Source: Biscogniauxia marginata
Taxonomy: Eukaryota > Ascomycota > Sordariomycetes > Xylariales > Xylariaceae
DNA length: 64,000 nt
Direction of reading: 5' to 3'
Assembly: GCA_022695795.1 (NCBI GenBank)
Contig: MU404140.1
Coordinates: forward strand, 69,857 to 133,856
In this document: one piece after another, positions 1 through 12,246 of the stretch
Layout of the letters: each line of letters begins with the position of its first letter
Position numbering within the stretch: position 1 is the first letter of the stretch
Position numbers and translations under genes: made by a program
The notes under the pieces: generated by a model
What the model saw: only the letters and a program-made list of their open reading frames with translations
What the model was told of the DNA's origin: nothing
The model's database searches: none

Positions 1-2134
1 GCGTGGTAAATTTTATTATTTAGAAAAGGCGAATTAAAGATCGGGACTAGGCTGGGGGGGGGTTGATGGTATTAGAAATCCTAGGGGGGAAGGGAGTGGG
101 ATCCGAGGGGGGGGGGAGGGAAAAGAAGAGAGAGAATTATGTGGGAGCAGCATTGGCATCATATCGCCGAAGGGAAAGAAAAAATTAAAAAGTCAAAGGT
201 CATCCGAAGAGAGGGGGGCGGGCGTGTGCTCGGAGAGCTTTGGCGACGATGATGGAGCCTAACTGGGCCTAAAGGGGAATGCGAAGAGGGCCGGGGGGGT
301 GGCCTAGCATGGAAGGATAGCATAGGAGAGAATGAGTGAGAGGCTTCGGTGGATAGGCAGACCTGAAGAACCAGGGGCAACGCAACAGAGCTTTAGGATA
401 GGGAATGGCGGGAAAGGCGGAGGAAGTAGGTTGCGAAAAGGATGGGGATGGCATAGCATACCTCATGGCATAACACTAAGCTTAGGAGCTTAGGTAGCTA
501 CCTAGCACATAGCTAGCCGGCCTAGCTGCTAAACTACCCTCTCGTGTGGCTGGTCGCATGTTGGTGAGCCGGCACTGGGTAATACACTGTATTGCTTTGT
601 TTCTGTCTAGGGACGAAAGAAGTTGGAGCTTGAGTATTAACAAGAATGGAAAGATTTGACAAGGTTGACGTGGTACACTTGTACACCTGCAGGTAATTCC
701 GTGCTTGGGGAGCCGACCAGTCGGCATATGTGGGGAAGATAGATTTCCTATGCAAGCTTGAGCCTCTCCAAAAGACGCAGGCTAGTCAAGGTACGTACTC
801 CAACGATGGGACGTTTCTGAGTGGGCCCGCCCGCGGCTTTGACGCACGATAGCCGCGTGCGCTGGCAGGGATCTGCAACCAAGCAATCTTATCTTTATCT
901 ATGTAGGTACATGTAGGTACAAACCATGCAGGGCATTCAATTATCTGCACGCATTATATGTACCTAAGGTAGGTATGTACTGTCGCAACTCAGAGCATGA
1001 GGTGTCACCCACTTCATGTTATAGGCCAAAAAAATTGAGCCCGCCATCGAAGGACATATATAGTTAGTTATCAATCGGTCTGGTATAACATAGTAGAAAT
1101 ATGGATTCTTTACATTAATGCAGCTCAGACAAAGAAGGAAAGAAAAGAAAAGAAAAAATAATAGAACGATAAATTGGGGCAACGAGGTTTGCTAAGTTGC
1201 TATATTCCTTCATTAACAAATATTGTAGGTACCTAGGTAGCCAGGTGCTACCTGGGTATGCACAGTGTATCCAATTATGAGCTATATTCAAGTTTTCAAG
1301 GAACCTATAGGATGGCTTCGCCAAGAAATGTCACCCAGTATGACATAAGGGATCCTTAAGTTCTATGTACCTAGTCACTAGTCACTAGGCATAGTGCACA
1401 ATATTGAAGTAATTTAGAGCAGGTGGCTTATTTAATGCGGTGAGTAACAAGAAGTCCAGACATGTAACTATGTAGTGGGACTAGGCAGTTTCTAATGTTT
1501 CGGATAATTACTGATGAACCATTGGTACGGAAAATTTTAACAATGAGAAACAAGATTCTGAAGCAGATAGTTCAATCTCATCATATCGCGCATTGAAACA
1601 GAAGCAGAACCGACCGTCAATTCGAAACTTGTAGTGAGGACAACCGGAAAGATGACCAATTAAAAATAAGACAATCCAAGGAACGTACCGATGTACCGTC
1701 TTTATAATCGTTTCAGCCGGCTCAGCTCCTTTCGGTCTCCACTCCGATGAAACGCGGGCCGATGATATCTTATTGGCTAATTAGACGACCGTATCGCGGC
1801 TGCGCGCTTCAGCAATCTAGAAATTCTCAACGAGCTAGGTGGATCGGCGCTAACAAGTTGGGGCATCTTTAATTGGCATAGTTCGTGTTCTATACAGTGC
1901 AGCTGGGCTTGGCCTGCTAGGGTCAGCCACAACTCTATTCCAAGTTTAGCGGAGCCTTTAGTGGCTGTGCGTGTGCATGTGCGTATTGCGTCAACTTTCT
2001 GAATTTATTATCTTCAATTTTTAAATACATGTAGGTAGTATTATACACAGCCCAAATCAACAATCCGCAAAGTCAACAAACGTGAATAGTCCTTACATTC
2101 GCTCGCAATTATTTTAATATCTCCTTCCCATAAA
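1..2134. other. Intergenic region with no supported gene
   Basis: No convincing coding region is visible on either strand. The first 450 bases are purine-rich with several G runs, which could be the untranslated end of a gene outside the window. Palindromic TAGGTA/TACCTA motifs occur near 905-920, 963-975 and 1228-1255. The last few hundred bases presumably hold the promoter of the RBA50-like gene. Confidence 0.5.
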
Positions 2135-3490
2135 ATGGATCCGACCGTCTTAATATTAGACGTCAAAGAGAAGGAGACAACAGAACCAGAAGCGCCCGGC
2201 TTCCCTCAGATTAAATCAACCACCTCTGGCTTTCCCGAACCAAAGAAACGCACGAGAATATCAGCCTTCAAGCAGAAGCGACAAGGACAAAGTGTCTTAT
2301 CACAGCAAAAAAAGACGAAAGTATTCTTGTCTTCGTCTAATGAACCTCTCACGGCCCCAAGCCATGGCCCGCAAGGCACTGCTCCAAACAACAACGCCCA
2401 ACCGAACGAAAGGCAGAGAATAGATCGGGAGAACAACGAGAGGCTCGCTTCGATGTCGCCACAAGATATAGAAGCCGCCCGACAACAGCTTTTCAACGGG
2501 ATGGACTCATCCATACTAGAGATGCTACTGAAGCGTGCGAACCTGGACGAGGCGGCTAGTCCTTCACCGTTCGACAAGCCGCCTTCAAATCCGCCAGATA
2601 CTGCAGATACTAGCCAACCTTCCATACAAAACCCACCCGAGATACGAATAGAAGACACATCAGCACATGCGAAATCAAGAACCCCAGAGAGGGAAGCTCA
2701 AGCCGACCCCCACGAAAAGCCAAGTGCACCGATAACTACGGAACGAATACCGCCGCCCTCAGCAGTAGACGAAGCAGACGAAGCCGAAAGCACACCCAGC
2801 ACCTCGCAACTCGATGACGCGGCCCCGGCAGTACCCCCGGAAGAGCATATAATCAAGAGTGATTCGGATGCCCTGAAACCACACTGGCCGCAACCGCGGC
2901 AGCCCGCAGACCTCGACCCGAACGACCCAGACTTCCTGCAGCACCTGCACGAGAAATACTTCCCGAACCTGCCGGCCGACCCCTCGAAACTGGCGTGGAT
3001 GGCGCCCGTCCCGACGCCCAACTCGCCCGCCGACCGCGACAGCCCGTACTACCCGGGCCAGGACTCGCTCTCCGTGTCGGCGCTGCGGTTCGACTTCCGG
3101 GGCATGCTCCTGCCGCCGCGCATCTCGCGCGCAGTCCCCGCGTCCAAGGGGCTACACCACCACGGCGAAGCCCCCGAGGCCGCGGGCTACACGATCCGGG
3201 AGCTGGCGCGGCTGGCGCGCAGCGCCGTCCCCGGCCAGCGCTGCGTCGCGTACCAGACGCTGGGGCGCATCCTGTACCGGCTGGGGCGGGGCCAGTTCGG
3301 CGGCCCCGGGGACGACGTCACCGTCGGGATATGGCGGCAGATGGAGGAGGGCGCCGTCCTGCGCAGCCTGTACGAGGAGGCGGGCACCGAGGAAGGGAGG
3401 GGCCACCGCAGCGCGAGGGCGTTCGCCATCGAGGCCATATGGCTCTTCGAGAAAGGCGGCTGGAAGGAGCGGCTGCGGAAGGCCAAGTGA
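2135..3490 (+). CDS. RPAP1/Rba50-like RNA polymerase II assembly factor
   Basis: This single-exon gene encodes 451 aa. A basic, low-complexity N-terminus precedes an RPAP1_N-like helix at about residues 92-138, containing RENNERLASMSPQDIEAARQ and then a SILEMLLKR stretch. An acidic, proline-rich linker covers roughly 140-310. The RPAP1_C-like segment at about 315-390 reads LRFDFRGMLLPP, then GLHHHGEAPEAAGYT with a following leucine-rich helix. Yeast Rba50 and animal RPAP1 help assemble RNA polymerase II in the cytoplasm before nuclear import; the same role is inferred here. The length fits fungal Rba50 (about 440 aa) rather than the much longer animal RPAP1. The ATG at 2135 is the first in frame. 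The last 600 bases are much more GC-rich than the first half. The next gene, VPS74, is convergent. Confidence 0.85.
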   Translation: MDPTVLILDVKEKETTEPEAPGFPQIKSTTSGFPEPKKRTRISAFKQKRQGQSVLSQQKKTKVFLSSSNEPLTAPSHGPQGTAPNNNAQPNERQRIDRENNERLASMSPQDIEAARQQLFNGMDSSILEMLLKRANLDEAASPSPFDKPPSNPPDTADTSQPSIQNPPEIRIEDTSAHAKSRTPEREAQADPHEKPSAPITTERIPPPSAVDEADEAESTPSTSQLDDAAPAVPPEEHIIKSDSDALKPHWPQPRQPADLDPNDPDFLQHLHEKYFPNLPADPSKLAWMAPVPTPNSPADRDSPYYPGQDSLSVSALRFDFRGMLLPPRISRAVPASKGLHHHGEAPEAAGYTIRELARLARSAVPGQRCVAYQTLGRILYRLGRGQFGGPGDDVTVGIWRQMEEGAVLRSLYEEAGTEEGRGHRSARAFAIEAIWLFEKGGWKERLRKAK

Positions 3491-5262
3491 ATACGCAGAC
3501 GGGACAAGTGAGGCATCTTAAGGGTATCTAGGTTCGCTCAGCCGGGCAGGGGCTATGGATGAGATAATTGAAATATTTTCGGAGGGAAAACGCGACTAGA
3601 CAAGTCCAGCATGTCCGGTCCCTGATGAGGTATCTACAGAATTGAATTCAAAATGAAACGAGCGTGATGAGCAACTCATCGCGTCGGTGTCCGTCATCAT
3701 TGTCATCATGCGTCCTTTCCCAACTTCGTCAACATGTATAGCCACTAGGTTGGGTACCTATAGAGTTACATAGAGAGGATACTATAGGATAGGCAGTTAG
3801 AAGATTGGGAGAGTGAGAGAAAGAGGGAGAGAAAAGTCCAGCCCAAATCAGTCGAGCAGCAAGCCAACCAGCCAGCTAGCTAGTCTGCCCGGGTTAGAAA
3901 TACAGAAAATAAATAGGGATTAAGAGGAAAGAGAGAGAGACACACACACAATTCGAAAGAAAGGTAAAAAAAAAGAATTTCCCTTTTTCATTTTCTTCAT
4001 TTAATAATCTTACAGCACAGCATAGCCGGGAAGGTTAATAATAAAAAAAGGATTTTTGCTAAAAAAAAAAAAAAAAAAGAGAGATGGAAAAACAAGGGAC
4101 CAATCCAATCCAATCCGAACAGAAATAGAGAGAAAAAAATAGAATATAAAAGTATGAAGGATGGAAAAATAAATATAACAAGAATGTGACATTGTTTGCC
4201 CCCCTCTTTCCCGTCCTTTGCCTACCTATGTCATGCATTTGCTCCCTCTTTTCCCTCCCCCCTATCCAACCCACCCCCCCCCAAATTCCTCTTCATTACC
4301 TACCCGCTATCCTTTCAGCGCACACCACCCCGGCGCTCCCCCGGCATAAAGATACAAAGCAAGTAAGTAAAACAAGAAAGCAAGAAAAGAAAAATAGTAA
4401 GAGGTGGTATCTAACTAACTACCTAGCCAGCTGACCTAGAATCCCTCTCTTTCTCTCCGTCTCTCTCCCTTTTTCCCCCTTCCATCAGCAAGCAACAATA
4501 AGGAAAGGAGAGGGAGGGGTGGGGGCCAGAACAATATACACTTCCAGCTCACGCACGCACACACGCGAGCACGCGGGAAATAGTTTTCATTGGGTTCTTG
4601 TTTTTCATCAGTTCAGTTCGGGTTTCAGTTCAGAGTTGTTTTCGGGTTTCAACAGTTTCCTTTTTTTTTTCTCTCTCCAACCCTCCACCCTCGTACCCCC
4701 TCTTTCCCTCAATCTATTCCTTAGATGAGCGGTAATTTCCCTTCCTATTGCGCATAGGCAAGAAGATAAATATCCTCTCTCTTCATCCCCTTCTTCTTTC
4801 CCATTCCTACCCCCAGTCTATCTTTCATTGCTTTGTTGTGTTTCACTCCCCCAAAGCATGCCCCGAGAAATAAGAAAAAGAAAAAAAATCATCTTGTCGT
4901 GTTGTCATTTTCCTTTGTTCACCCTTCTTTCCTCTTCCCACGGAAAGGGGTAAACGTTGAAAGGCCCTCGCTACGCAAATTTCCCTGCTCTTCGTTTAGG
5001 AATAGAAATAGAAAAAGATGATAAAAGCCCGCCCTTTTCCTACTGTTCTACATCGGGGAAGATTTTTCTTTTGGTTGGTGGAATGAAAAATGGTTGGTCG
5101 TTATCGTGTTAGGGGTGGCAAAAGGGGGGGAGGGAACTTTTATGTCAAGATACGGGAGAAAGTCGGAGGAGTTGGTTATACGACGGAAGTAAGGTCGGCT
5201 CGGTTCGGTATGGTTCGGTTTGGTCGTCCCCAGGTGTCTGAGAAATTAAATTTAAGAATCGA
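3491..5262. other. Convergent intergenic region, low complexity
   Basis: This lies between the stop codons of two convergent genes and has no supported coding region. It holds a run of 18 A at 4061-4078, a CA repeat near 3941-3950, pyrimidine-rich stretches around 4440-4480 and 4670-4720, and short GA-rich runs. It is unusually long for two 3' untranslated regions. Confidence 0.5.
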
Positions 5263-6520
5263 CTATAGCAGCGAGTCGAGGCGGGTAAAGACGCTTAAGC
5301 AGGCGGCGACGACCTCGAGCTGGAGTTCCTTGTCTTTGGCCTTGTTGACCTCCTACATACATAGTTATATCAGCCACTTGATTCTTGGTATATATAAGCA
5401 CAATCGTATTTGTTTACCTCAGTAATGACTTGCGGGATGTTGGCGCCAATGCCCGTAGAGCTGGGTTTCCGGCCGAAAGGCCACTGGGAGTACTCAGCGA
5501 GCAGCTCGTCGGTCTGTGTAAAGGCGCGTTCCCGGGCCTCGTGGCCTAGCGTGCTCAGGGCGTTCTCTAGGACGTTGGCGGCGTAGGCGGCGCAGACCAT
5601 AGAGATGGTCCGAATGTATCGGAACTCGAGGTTCTCGGGCAGGAATTGGGAGCCAGGCAGGACGACAGTGCGCTGGGTCAGGACGTTTCTAACGCGCCTC
5701 CGGATCTCGTCCTTCGCACCGCCGTCGGCGACAGGGTGGGTGGCCATATCGAAGAGCAGGAAATTGCGCTTCTCGGTGCGGAGAATACCCTTGTCGACCA
5801 GTCCCTTGCACAGGCGCTCGCGGACTTGCTTCAGCTGGTAGCCGATCTTCATGAGGTTCCAGGTCTCGCCTGAGATAAGGGAGGTTCGGGATTAGCGAGG
5901 CTAGAAGCACGGGGGTGCCGTATATCTCGCATACATACCGCTCATCAGGTCAATCCACGCGCTGACACTCATCTTCTCGCTCTGCTTCATCAGCTTCAAT
6001 GCCTCGTCCAGCAGGACCTCGCCTGTGAGGGTGTCGTCGATGACTTCGATTGTCCGGTCAGCCAGGGGGAAGCGTCGTCTAGAAGGGTCTTTCTGCATGC
6101 TGACGCGGCCGCGGAAGGCCAGCTCGAGCACAATGCAGCCTCGCAGGGCGTAGCTGATATTATCGTTCCAGAAGGAGAGGTAGCCCTGTCTCGGGCGTGG
6201 TCAGTCTTCTTGTCGTCTGTCGCAGACGCGAAGGGCGAGAGAGATTGTCTCTTCCGTACCTGCTTATCCTTGAGCCCCAGCAGTATAATCTCCTCCATCA
6301 GGGTGAGCTTTGGCTGCTTACTCCTCTCGGCGCTCTCGCTGATATCGCGTGGGTCGAATGCAATGCGGTGGCCGTTCTCGCTGTCCTCGTAGCTCGTCTC
6401 GGGCCCATTGTCGCGTACGTTGTTGGTCGAGTTGGATCGGTTGATGCCATTGCTGGGTTCGCCTTCGTTCACGGCAGCACCTCCGCCTCCGCGACGTCTC
6501 GTCAATCCTGACGACGACAT
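5263..6520 (-). CDS. Vps74/GOLPH3 family Golgi PI4P-binding protein
   Basis: Four exons: 6520-6260, 6185-5939, 5869-5418 and 5352-5263, with introns of 74, 69 and 65 bp that all fit GT-AG and frame. The joined product is 349 aa, close to yeast Vps74 (345 aa). A glycine/asparagine-rich N-terminus of about 60 residues precedes the GPP34 fold. The fold starts at [20 protein letters not shown], continues through the [20 protein letters not shown] and [20 protein letters not shown] blocks, and ends in the usual LDSLL-type tail. The family binds PI4P on Golgi membranes and links glycosyltransferases to COPI for retrieval within the Golgi. Recognising the last 90-nt exon is needed to obtain the conserved C-terminus; without it the reading frame runs into a non-homologous tail. 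Confidence 0.93.
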
Positions 6521-8411
6521 GTTGTTGCTGCGGCAGATGCGTCAGGCGTGGTCTGCGGGCGGCGTTGGGAGGGGGGTTGATCGCGTCAGACTATAGGAAA
6601 GGGGGGGGGGAGGAAGAGGAAGAGGAAGAGGCAGAGGCAGAGGCAGAGGCAGAAGAAATGCGTCGGTCGATGCAGCGGGCTTGCGCGATGGGGGAATTGA
6701 TGTGATCTGTCCGTCGGAGGTTAATGTGGCCGATAATTTCTATACTGTCGTCTCCTTTCCTCCAGGGTACGATTGGGTTGGGGCTTGGTTGTTGAAGATA
6801 GTTGTTGGAAATAAAATAAAAAGAGGCTCTACCACGACAAGGCGCAAGGTTGTGTTTTAGTCGAAGCCCGAAATTAGCCCTTGCTACTAAATTTAATAAT
6901 AATAAGTACAATAATACAACTGCGTTATGGTAACCTAGCTGGAGGTGGTTCAATCAGATAAGGCTTTCCACTAATTGACGACCTGTAAACCTGTCCTTTG
7001 GTATATTTATAGTGGGTACCTAGGTACCTAAGGTATTTTCATGTGTCTTTAGGTATGTACGTACGTACCTAATCCACCTAGGTACTTAGTGTCCATTAAT
7101 TCTTTTTTCTTCCTTAATCCTATCTCTCTCTCTCTCTTTTGGTAAACGCGAAAGGTCCCTAACACAAACTGAAAAAAAAAAGACCGGACCACGGACCACG
7201 TCAACCTGGCAAAATGTGGAGATTCTCTTCGGTATTCGCGTGTACCTTTTATTACTAAATCTCCCCGCTGATCATCCAGAATCCAGTTATCAGTTATTGA
7301 AGTCTGACAAACCAAACCCCCAGTCAGTAATACGTCAGTCAGCCAGGAGGTTGCTGCTCAATTTTTTGCTTTTTGGTGGTTGTCCGGCTTTTATTATTCT
7401 CGCCGTGGAGTTTACTGTCATATGTACTACTAAGTTCCGCTACACGCCACCCTCAAGCCATAATTCTACCAGGTAAGCTCGGCCTCAGCCACACAATCAC
7501 CATATTTAGACAACCTCGTATACCTGTAACTGTTCGAACAAGCCGGACTACTAAATATATGTCGGGACGAAAGGTTCTAGAAAGAGGGACAGAGTGAAAA
7601 AGGACTCAAGGCAACTTTTAAGGGTATATATATCCCACAAGAGTCACGTGAGCATAAACCCCATATATCCTGGGCGCGACGATATACTATCGTGACAATA
7701 TGTCTTACACGTGTACTTCGCTTTCTGTTACACTCAAGTTTTGCTATACATCTCACTGCTAGTATTTCGAATCTTAAATTCATTAACTGGAAGGAGAGAG
7801 AGAGAGCCTTTTAGTCCGTACACCCATATACCTACCTAGTAAGTCAAATCCGGGTAGATACCTATTCTAGTTCTATACAATTGAACCCAAGTACCTATAT
7901 CCGCCAGGAGGAAAGAGATGGGAGGTGGTGGGTAGAATAATGACATCTAACATCTTAGATACTGAAGGTCTATCTTGATGATGATAGCCATCGGCGTTGA
8001 ACCTAGCGCAAGTGAGCTATCATCTAAAATGCGTTTATTTATTCCAGGTATGAATACCTATTTCTATCTGCAGATGTTAACTCGCGTGTCTCAATAGACT
8101 TAAACTACATAATAGGAGAGAGCCCTTTAGAGAGGAGTCCCGACTCCGATCCAAACGCACATTGGTTAATGAGTTGCTACATAGATTCGAGTAGTCTCCC
8201 AGGATTATCTTGAACGTCAGCCGTGTGTATTACACATTTCTAAAACCTCCTTTGAATCTCATGTACGCTACACATATGGGTCGTATAATTACACGAATTA
8301 CCCAATCGTAAGCCCACGATTCGACGACTGCCACATGCCCGCCTGTATGCATTCGACGTAGTAGGCGGCAGCGTCTTCCGGCAAGTATTACTTACCACCA
8401 CGGCACAGTTA
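6521..8411. other. Intergenic region with no supported gene
   Basis: This lies between the VPS74 start and the alcohol dehydrogenase stop, both on the minus strand. A GAG/GCA-type trinucleotide repeat at about 6611-6653 lies just upstream of VPS74, probably in its leader. Several overlapping TACCTAGGTA-like palindromes lie at 7013-7092. Small open frames here have no recognisable features. Confidence 0.45.
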
Positions 8412-9660
8412 TCACGCACCGAAGGCTTTGTCGTAGCCCACGAGCGTGAACCGGTAGCGGACCTGGTTCGTCCTGACGCGCTCGACGGCCTCGGCGCACC
8501 CCTCCGCAGAGACGGGCAGCGTCTCCACGAGGGGGGACAGGCTCCGCTCCGCCGCCAGCCTCAGCATGGCGAGGCACTCGGGGCGGGAGCCGATGTGGCT
8601 GGCGCCGATGCTCGAGCCGTTGGCCACGAACTGCTGGGGCCGGAGGTCACGGATCGGCTCGTCCGGCAGGCCGACCTGGTGGAACCGGCAGCCGACCTTG
8701 AGGATCGACAGGTAGGCCGACATGTCGAACTCGTGCGTCGTGTCGGCCGTGTTGAGCACCAAGTCGAACGCGAACGCCAGCGGCCCGGCCCAGCCCTCGT
8801 CCCCGCTGCTGACGAAGCGCTTCGCGCCGAGCTTGAGCGCGTCCGCCTCCTTGCGCGGCGAGTGCGAGATCACTGTCACCTCGGCGCCGAGCGCGCTGGC
8901 CCACATCACCGCGAAGTGGCCCAGGCCGCCCAGGCCGACGACGGCCACTTGCTTGCCGGGACCGGTGCCGGCGCGCACCAGCGGCGACCACACCGTCAGC
9001 CCGGCACAGAGCATGGGGGCTGCGAGGTGCGACGGTATGGCGTCGGGGATCGGGAAGACGAAGTACTCGTGGGCACGGATGTGAGACGAGAACCCGCCTT
9101 GGCTGATCGTCTCGTCGGGGTCGACCTCCTTGGGGTATGGTGCGCCATACGTGTCTGGGATTGAGAGATAGTGAGCACATGACCGTTGCCTCGACGCACT
9201 AGACCGTGGACCACGGCGTGCGGCGGGGTGTTTAACTCACCAACCATGTGCGGACAGTAGTTCTCGTTGTCGCTCTTGCACTGCGGGCACTTCAGGCAAG
9301 CCCAGATCTGGGCGCCCACGCCGACGCGGTCTCCGACTTTCACATCTTTGACCTCGGAGCCGACCTTGACTGCCTTGCCCACGACCTCGTGGCCGACGCA
9401 GATGGGAGTGGGAGCTTCACCCCAGCCGCCGGTGACGGTGTGCACGTCCGATCCGCAGACGCCGCAGCACTCGATCTTGATGTCGATATCGTTGTCCCCG
9501 AAGACCTTGGGCTTGAACTGAACCGGATCGTTAGACGGCTGGTACACATTTTTGCTATTTAGGAGAAATACAGCTAGGGGCTTACGGATTGCTTCTTAAA
9601 GTCCTTGTAGCTGCCCAGCTTGTTGATCATATAGCCTTCGAATTCATCAGGATAAGGCAT
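8412..9660 (-). CDS. Zinc-dependent NADP(H) alcohol dehydrogenase (ADH6/cinnamyl-alcohol type)
   Basis: Three exons: 9660-9586, 9538-9241 and 9154-8412 (introns 47 and 86 bp), giving 371 aa. The catalytic-zinc segment CGVCGSDVHTV and the GHEVVGKAVKVG motif are present. The structural-zinc cysteines lie in CLKCPQCKSDNENYC, and the Rossmann loop reads GLGGLGHFAVMWA. These mark the medium-chain dehydrogenase family that reduces aliphatic or cinnamyl-type aldehydes with NADPH, probably in the cytosol. The first intron is short. A nearer TAG acceptor would leave only about 34 bp and break the frame, so the CCAG acceptor at 9539 was preferred. Substrate cannot be deduced. No functional partner is evident next to it. 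Confidence 0.9.
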
Positions 9661-11259
9661 CTTGTCGTTTTTACGAATTGCTGATAAAGAACGGATAATG
9701 ACACGTATAGATGAAAGATTTATTGGAGACTATCCTAGCTGTTGTATAGTATGATTCTTCGGTCAGTAGCAGATGCTCTTGCGCAGCAACGGGAGTAGCT
9801 GCAGATGTTTAAATACAAAACAAAGGGCAACTCCCAGGGCGCAGTTCGCCATTGAGTTTTATGCCTCTGGCATGAAATTTTCATTGTCCCTTACATAATG
9901 ACGACATTGACGTTTGACGGCTGCTAGATGGTGACGTATCGTATAATAGCCAGGTAGGTAGTTAGCTCCAATGACTGGACGACTAGTTCTATGGTGGTGA
10001 GACTGTACGGCTTGTTTGAGTTGTCTATCCCATGGCAGATCATTGCGGCGGGTGCAGGGTTGATTTTAAATATGTATTTCTCATGTATCATGAATAAAAA
10101 TATATATCCAACCCGAGAAACATGAGGGCATTCGCAAACAGTCTGAGCTATAGGTAAAAGGTATATGTCGTGGTTGTTCCCGTATCAGTCAGTTGCATTC
10201 GCTAATCTTTCTGGAAAAGGAGAGAGAGATGGGATGAATCCGCTACTGGTTTCGTTTGAGTCCGATGCATCTATGGGGGTGTGCGGGGGACCTCATGCAG
10301 GATACTTGCATATTGACGCATACTAGATAACCTACCTACTTAACCTAGACTAATATATGTAATATAAACCCCAAGAAAATTGAGTATAGCACCCGGGTCT
10401 ATAGCTCTGACGCTACCACCCGAACCGGCAAGCTCCAAGATCCCAAGTCCCATGGATCGACCATGTCGCATCTCCACCCGTTCGGGATCGCGGCTTGGTG
10501 TGCCGACTTTAAAACTGCCATCGATGTCGAGCCCACCGGCCGAGATCCTACCGACTCCACCTTGCTCACCCTCCCTCTCCCTTTTAGAACATGGCCGGCG
10601 TCATTCGAATCCGGTAATGCCTGGGGGTTAGACGCGCCCGCGTGCGCGCTCCCGTCCTCAGTCTCTAGCATTTCCTCCCAGAAACCTTCTAACTTGTGGC
10701 TATCCGCCCTCGGCTCCAATGTCTAAAGCTCCGGGGGAAAAGGCTTCCTAGATTTGCAGTCATGCGATGTAGATCATCGACCAGGGGAGACCTTCGGCTG
10801 AAGACACCGTCTGTTTCGCACAGATGAGGCAGCACGAACACCCCTTTCCGTCCTGTTAGTCGACAGCTCTCCTCCGTGTTAAAGCGGTTCTGTCTATCCC
10901 TAGCGGAGACATGAGGGGGCCGTACTATCACGCCGCCTAACACGCGGGACGGTGATCAACCCTGGAAGAGTTGGGCATCGCTAATATAATTAGCCATATG
11001 GCTAGTCTTGGTGGTATTGCTGATCATCTCATGGTTAATATGATGTATATTGCTCATATACGTATATTGAATATATCATCAGGCGATGATATAAAATCTG
11101 CCGAATCCTCTCCCCTTACATGCTCGCTTTCGTTTAGCCCCTCTGCTTCATTCGCTCAGCACGTCTATCCGTCTACTCTATCTAGCTCTTCTACTCCCTT
11201 TCCTCCTATCGACTTTAAATCTAACAACCCAGCGAAAGAAAAGAAAAAGAAGGATAATA
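9661..11259. other. Intergenic region with a GC-rich patch of unassigned open frames
   Basis: This is the divergent promoter region of the alcohol dehydrogenase (-) and the GH45 gene (+). Between about 10390 and 10943 the sequence is GC-richer, with overlapping open frames of 83-106 codons on both strands (for example 10719-10399 minus). None has a recognisable motif or convincing splice structure. It may be a gene remnant or chance. The final stretch before 11260 is pyrimidine-rich, as in fungal promoters. Confidence 0.4.
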
Positions 11260-12246
11260 ATGCCTTCCCTAAGGACCGCCCTCGGCCTCCTCGCAGCCGC
11301 GAACTTCACGGCCGTGGCGCGGGGCGCCTCGGGCACGGGCACGACGACGCGGTACTGGGACTGTTGCAAGCCGTCGTGCGCATGGAGCGGGAAGGCGCCC
11401 GTGTCGGCGCCGGTCAAGACGTGCGACAAGAGCGACAGCCCGCTCCCGGACCCGGACGCCAAGTCCGGCTGCGACGGCGGCGGCGCCTTCACCTGCACCA
11501 ACTACTCGCCCTGGGCCGTCGACGACAGCCTCGCCTACGGCTTCGCCGCCACCGCCCTCTCCGGCGGCGACGAGTCCAGCTGGTGCTGCGCTTGCTTCCA
11601 GTGTGTTTTCTCCAACCCCCTTATTTACCTAATCCTTGCCAATGGCACATTCCCCTTTCGCTCGTCGCATCAACCCACTAACTTTATTCTCTCCCCCTTC
11701 CCCCTATAGACTAGAGTTCACCTCCGGCCCCGTGGCCGGCAAGAAGATGATCGTGCAGTCGACCAACACGGGCGGGGACCTCGGCTCCAACCAGTTTGAC
11801 ATCCTGATGCCGGGCGGCGGTGTCGGCCTCTTCGACGGGTGCTCGAGCCAGTTCGGGCGGGCGCTCCCGGGGCAGCAGTACGGCGGTGTGTCGAGCCGCG
11901 ACGAGTGCGACGCGGCCAGTAGTATGTATATTTCACGAGTTCATTCCTCTCATCTCCCCTCTTTTCTTTCTTTTGTCTTGTTCCTCGGGAGTGAGGATTT
12001 CTCTATCAGGACCATTTTGCTATTCCCATTTTACCTATATTTACTACAAATTTGTAACTCTTTTAAACTGACCTGTATAACCCAGTGCCCGAATCCCTGC
12101 GCGACGGTTGCTACTGGCGCTTCGACTGGTTCCAGGGCGCCGACAACCCGGGGGTCAACTTCGAGCAGGTCCAGTGCCCTTCCGAGATCACCGCCGTATC
12201 GGGTTGTACGCGCAGCGACGACTCGTCGTTCCCGGTTGCGTCGTAA
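11260..12246 (+). CDS. Secreted GH45 endoglucanase without carbohydrate-binding module
   Basis: Three exons, 11260-11600, 11710-11921 and 12086-12246, join to 237 aa. A hydrophobic signal peptide covers about residues 1-22. The GH45 signature [14 protein letters not shown] follows, with D34 matching the catalytic base of Humicola [20 protein letters not shown] carries D156, matching the catalytic acid. The cysteine-rich segments [19 protein letters not shown] and [15 protein letters not shown] are typical of the fold. The enzyme hydrolyses internal beta-1,4 bonds of cellulose outside the cell. The protein stops right after the catalytic domain, so no CBM1 or linker is present. The first intron uses a GTGTGT donor; this choice restores the conserved LEFTSGP block exactly. 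Confidence 0.94.

Noticed and set aside
8595..9164. 189-codon open frame on the plus strand
   Set aside because: It is a shadow opposite the alcohol dehydrogenase exon, with repetitive Arg/Ala/Val composition.
10971..11681. 236-codon plus-strand frame overlapping the GH45 start
   Set aside because: It reads the GH45 exon in another frame and is arginine-rich; the GH45 frame has signal peptide and catalytic motifs.
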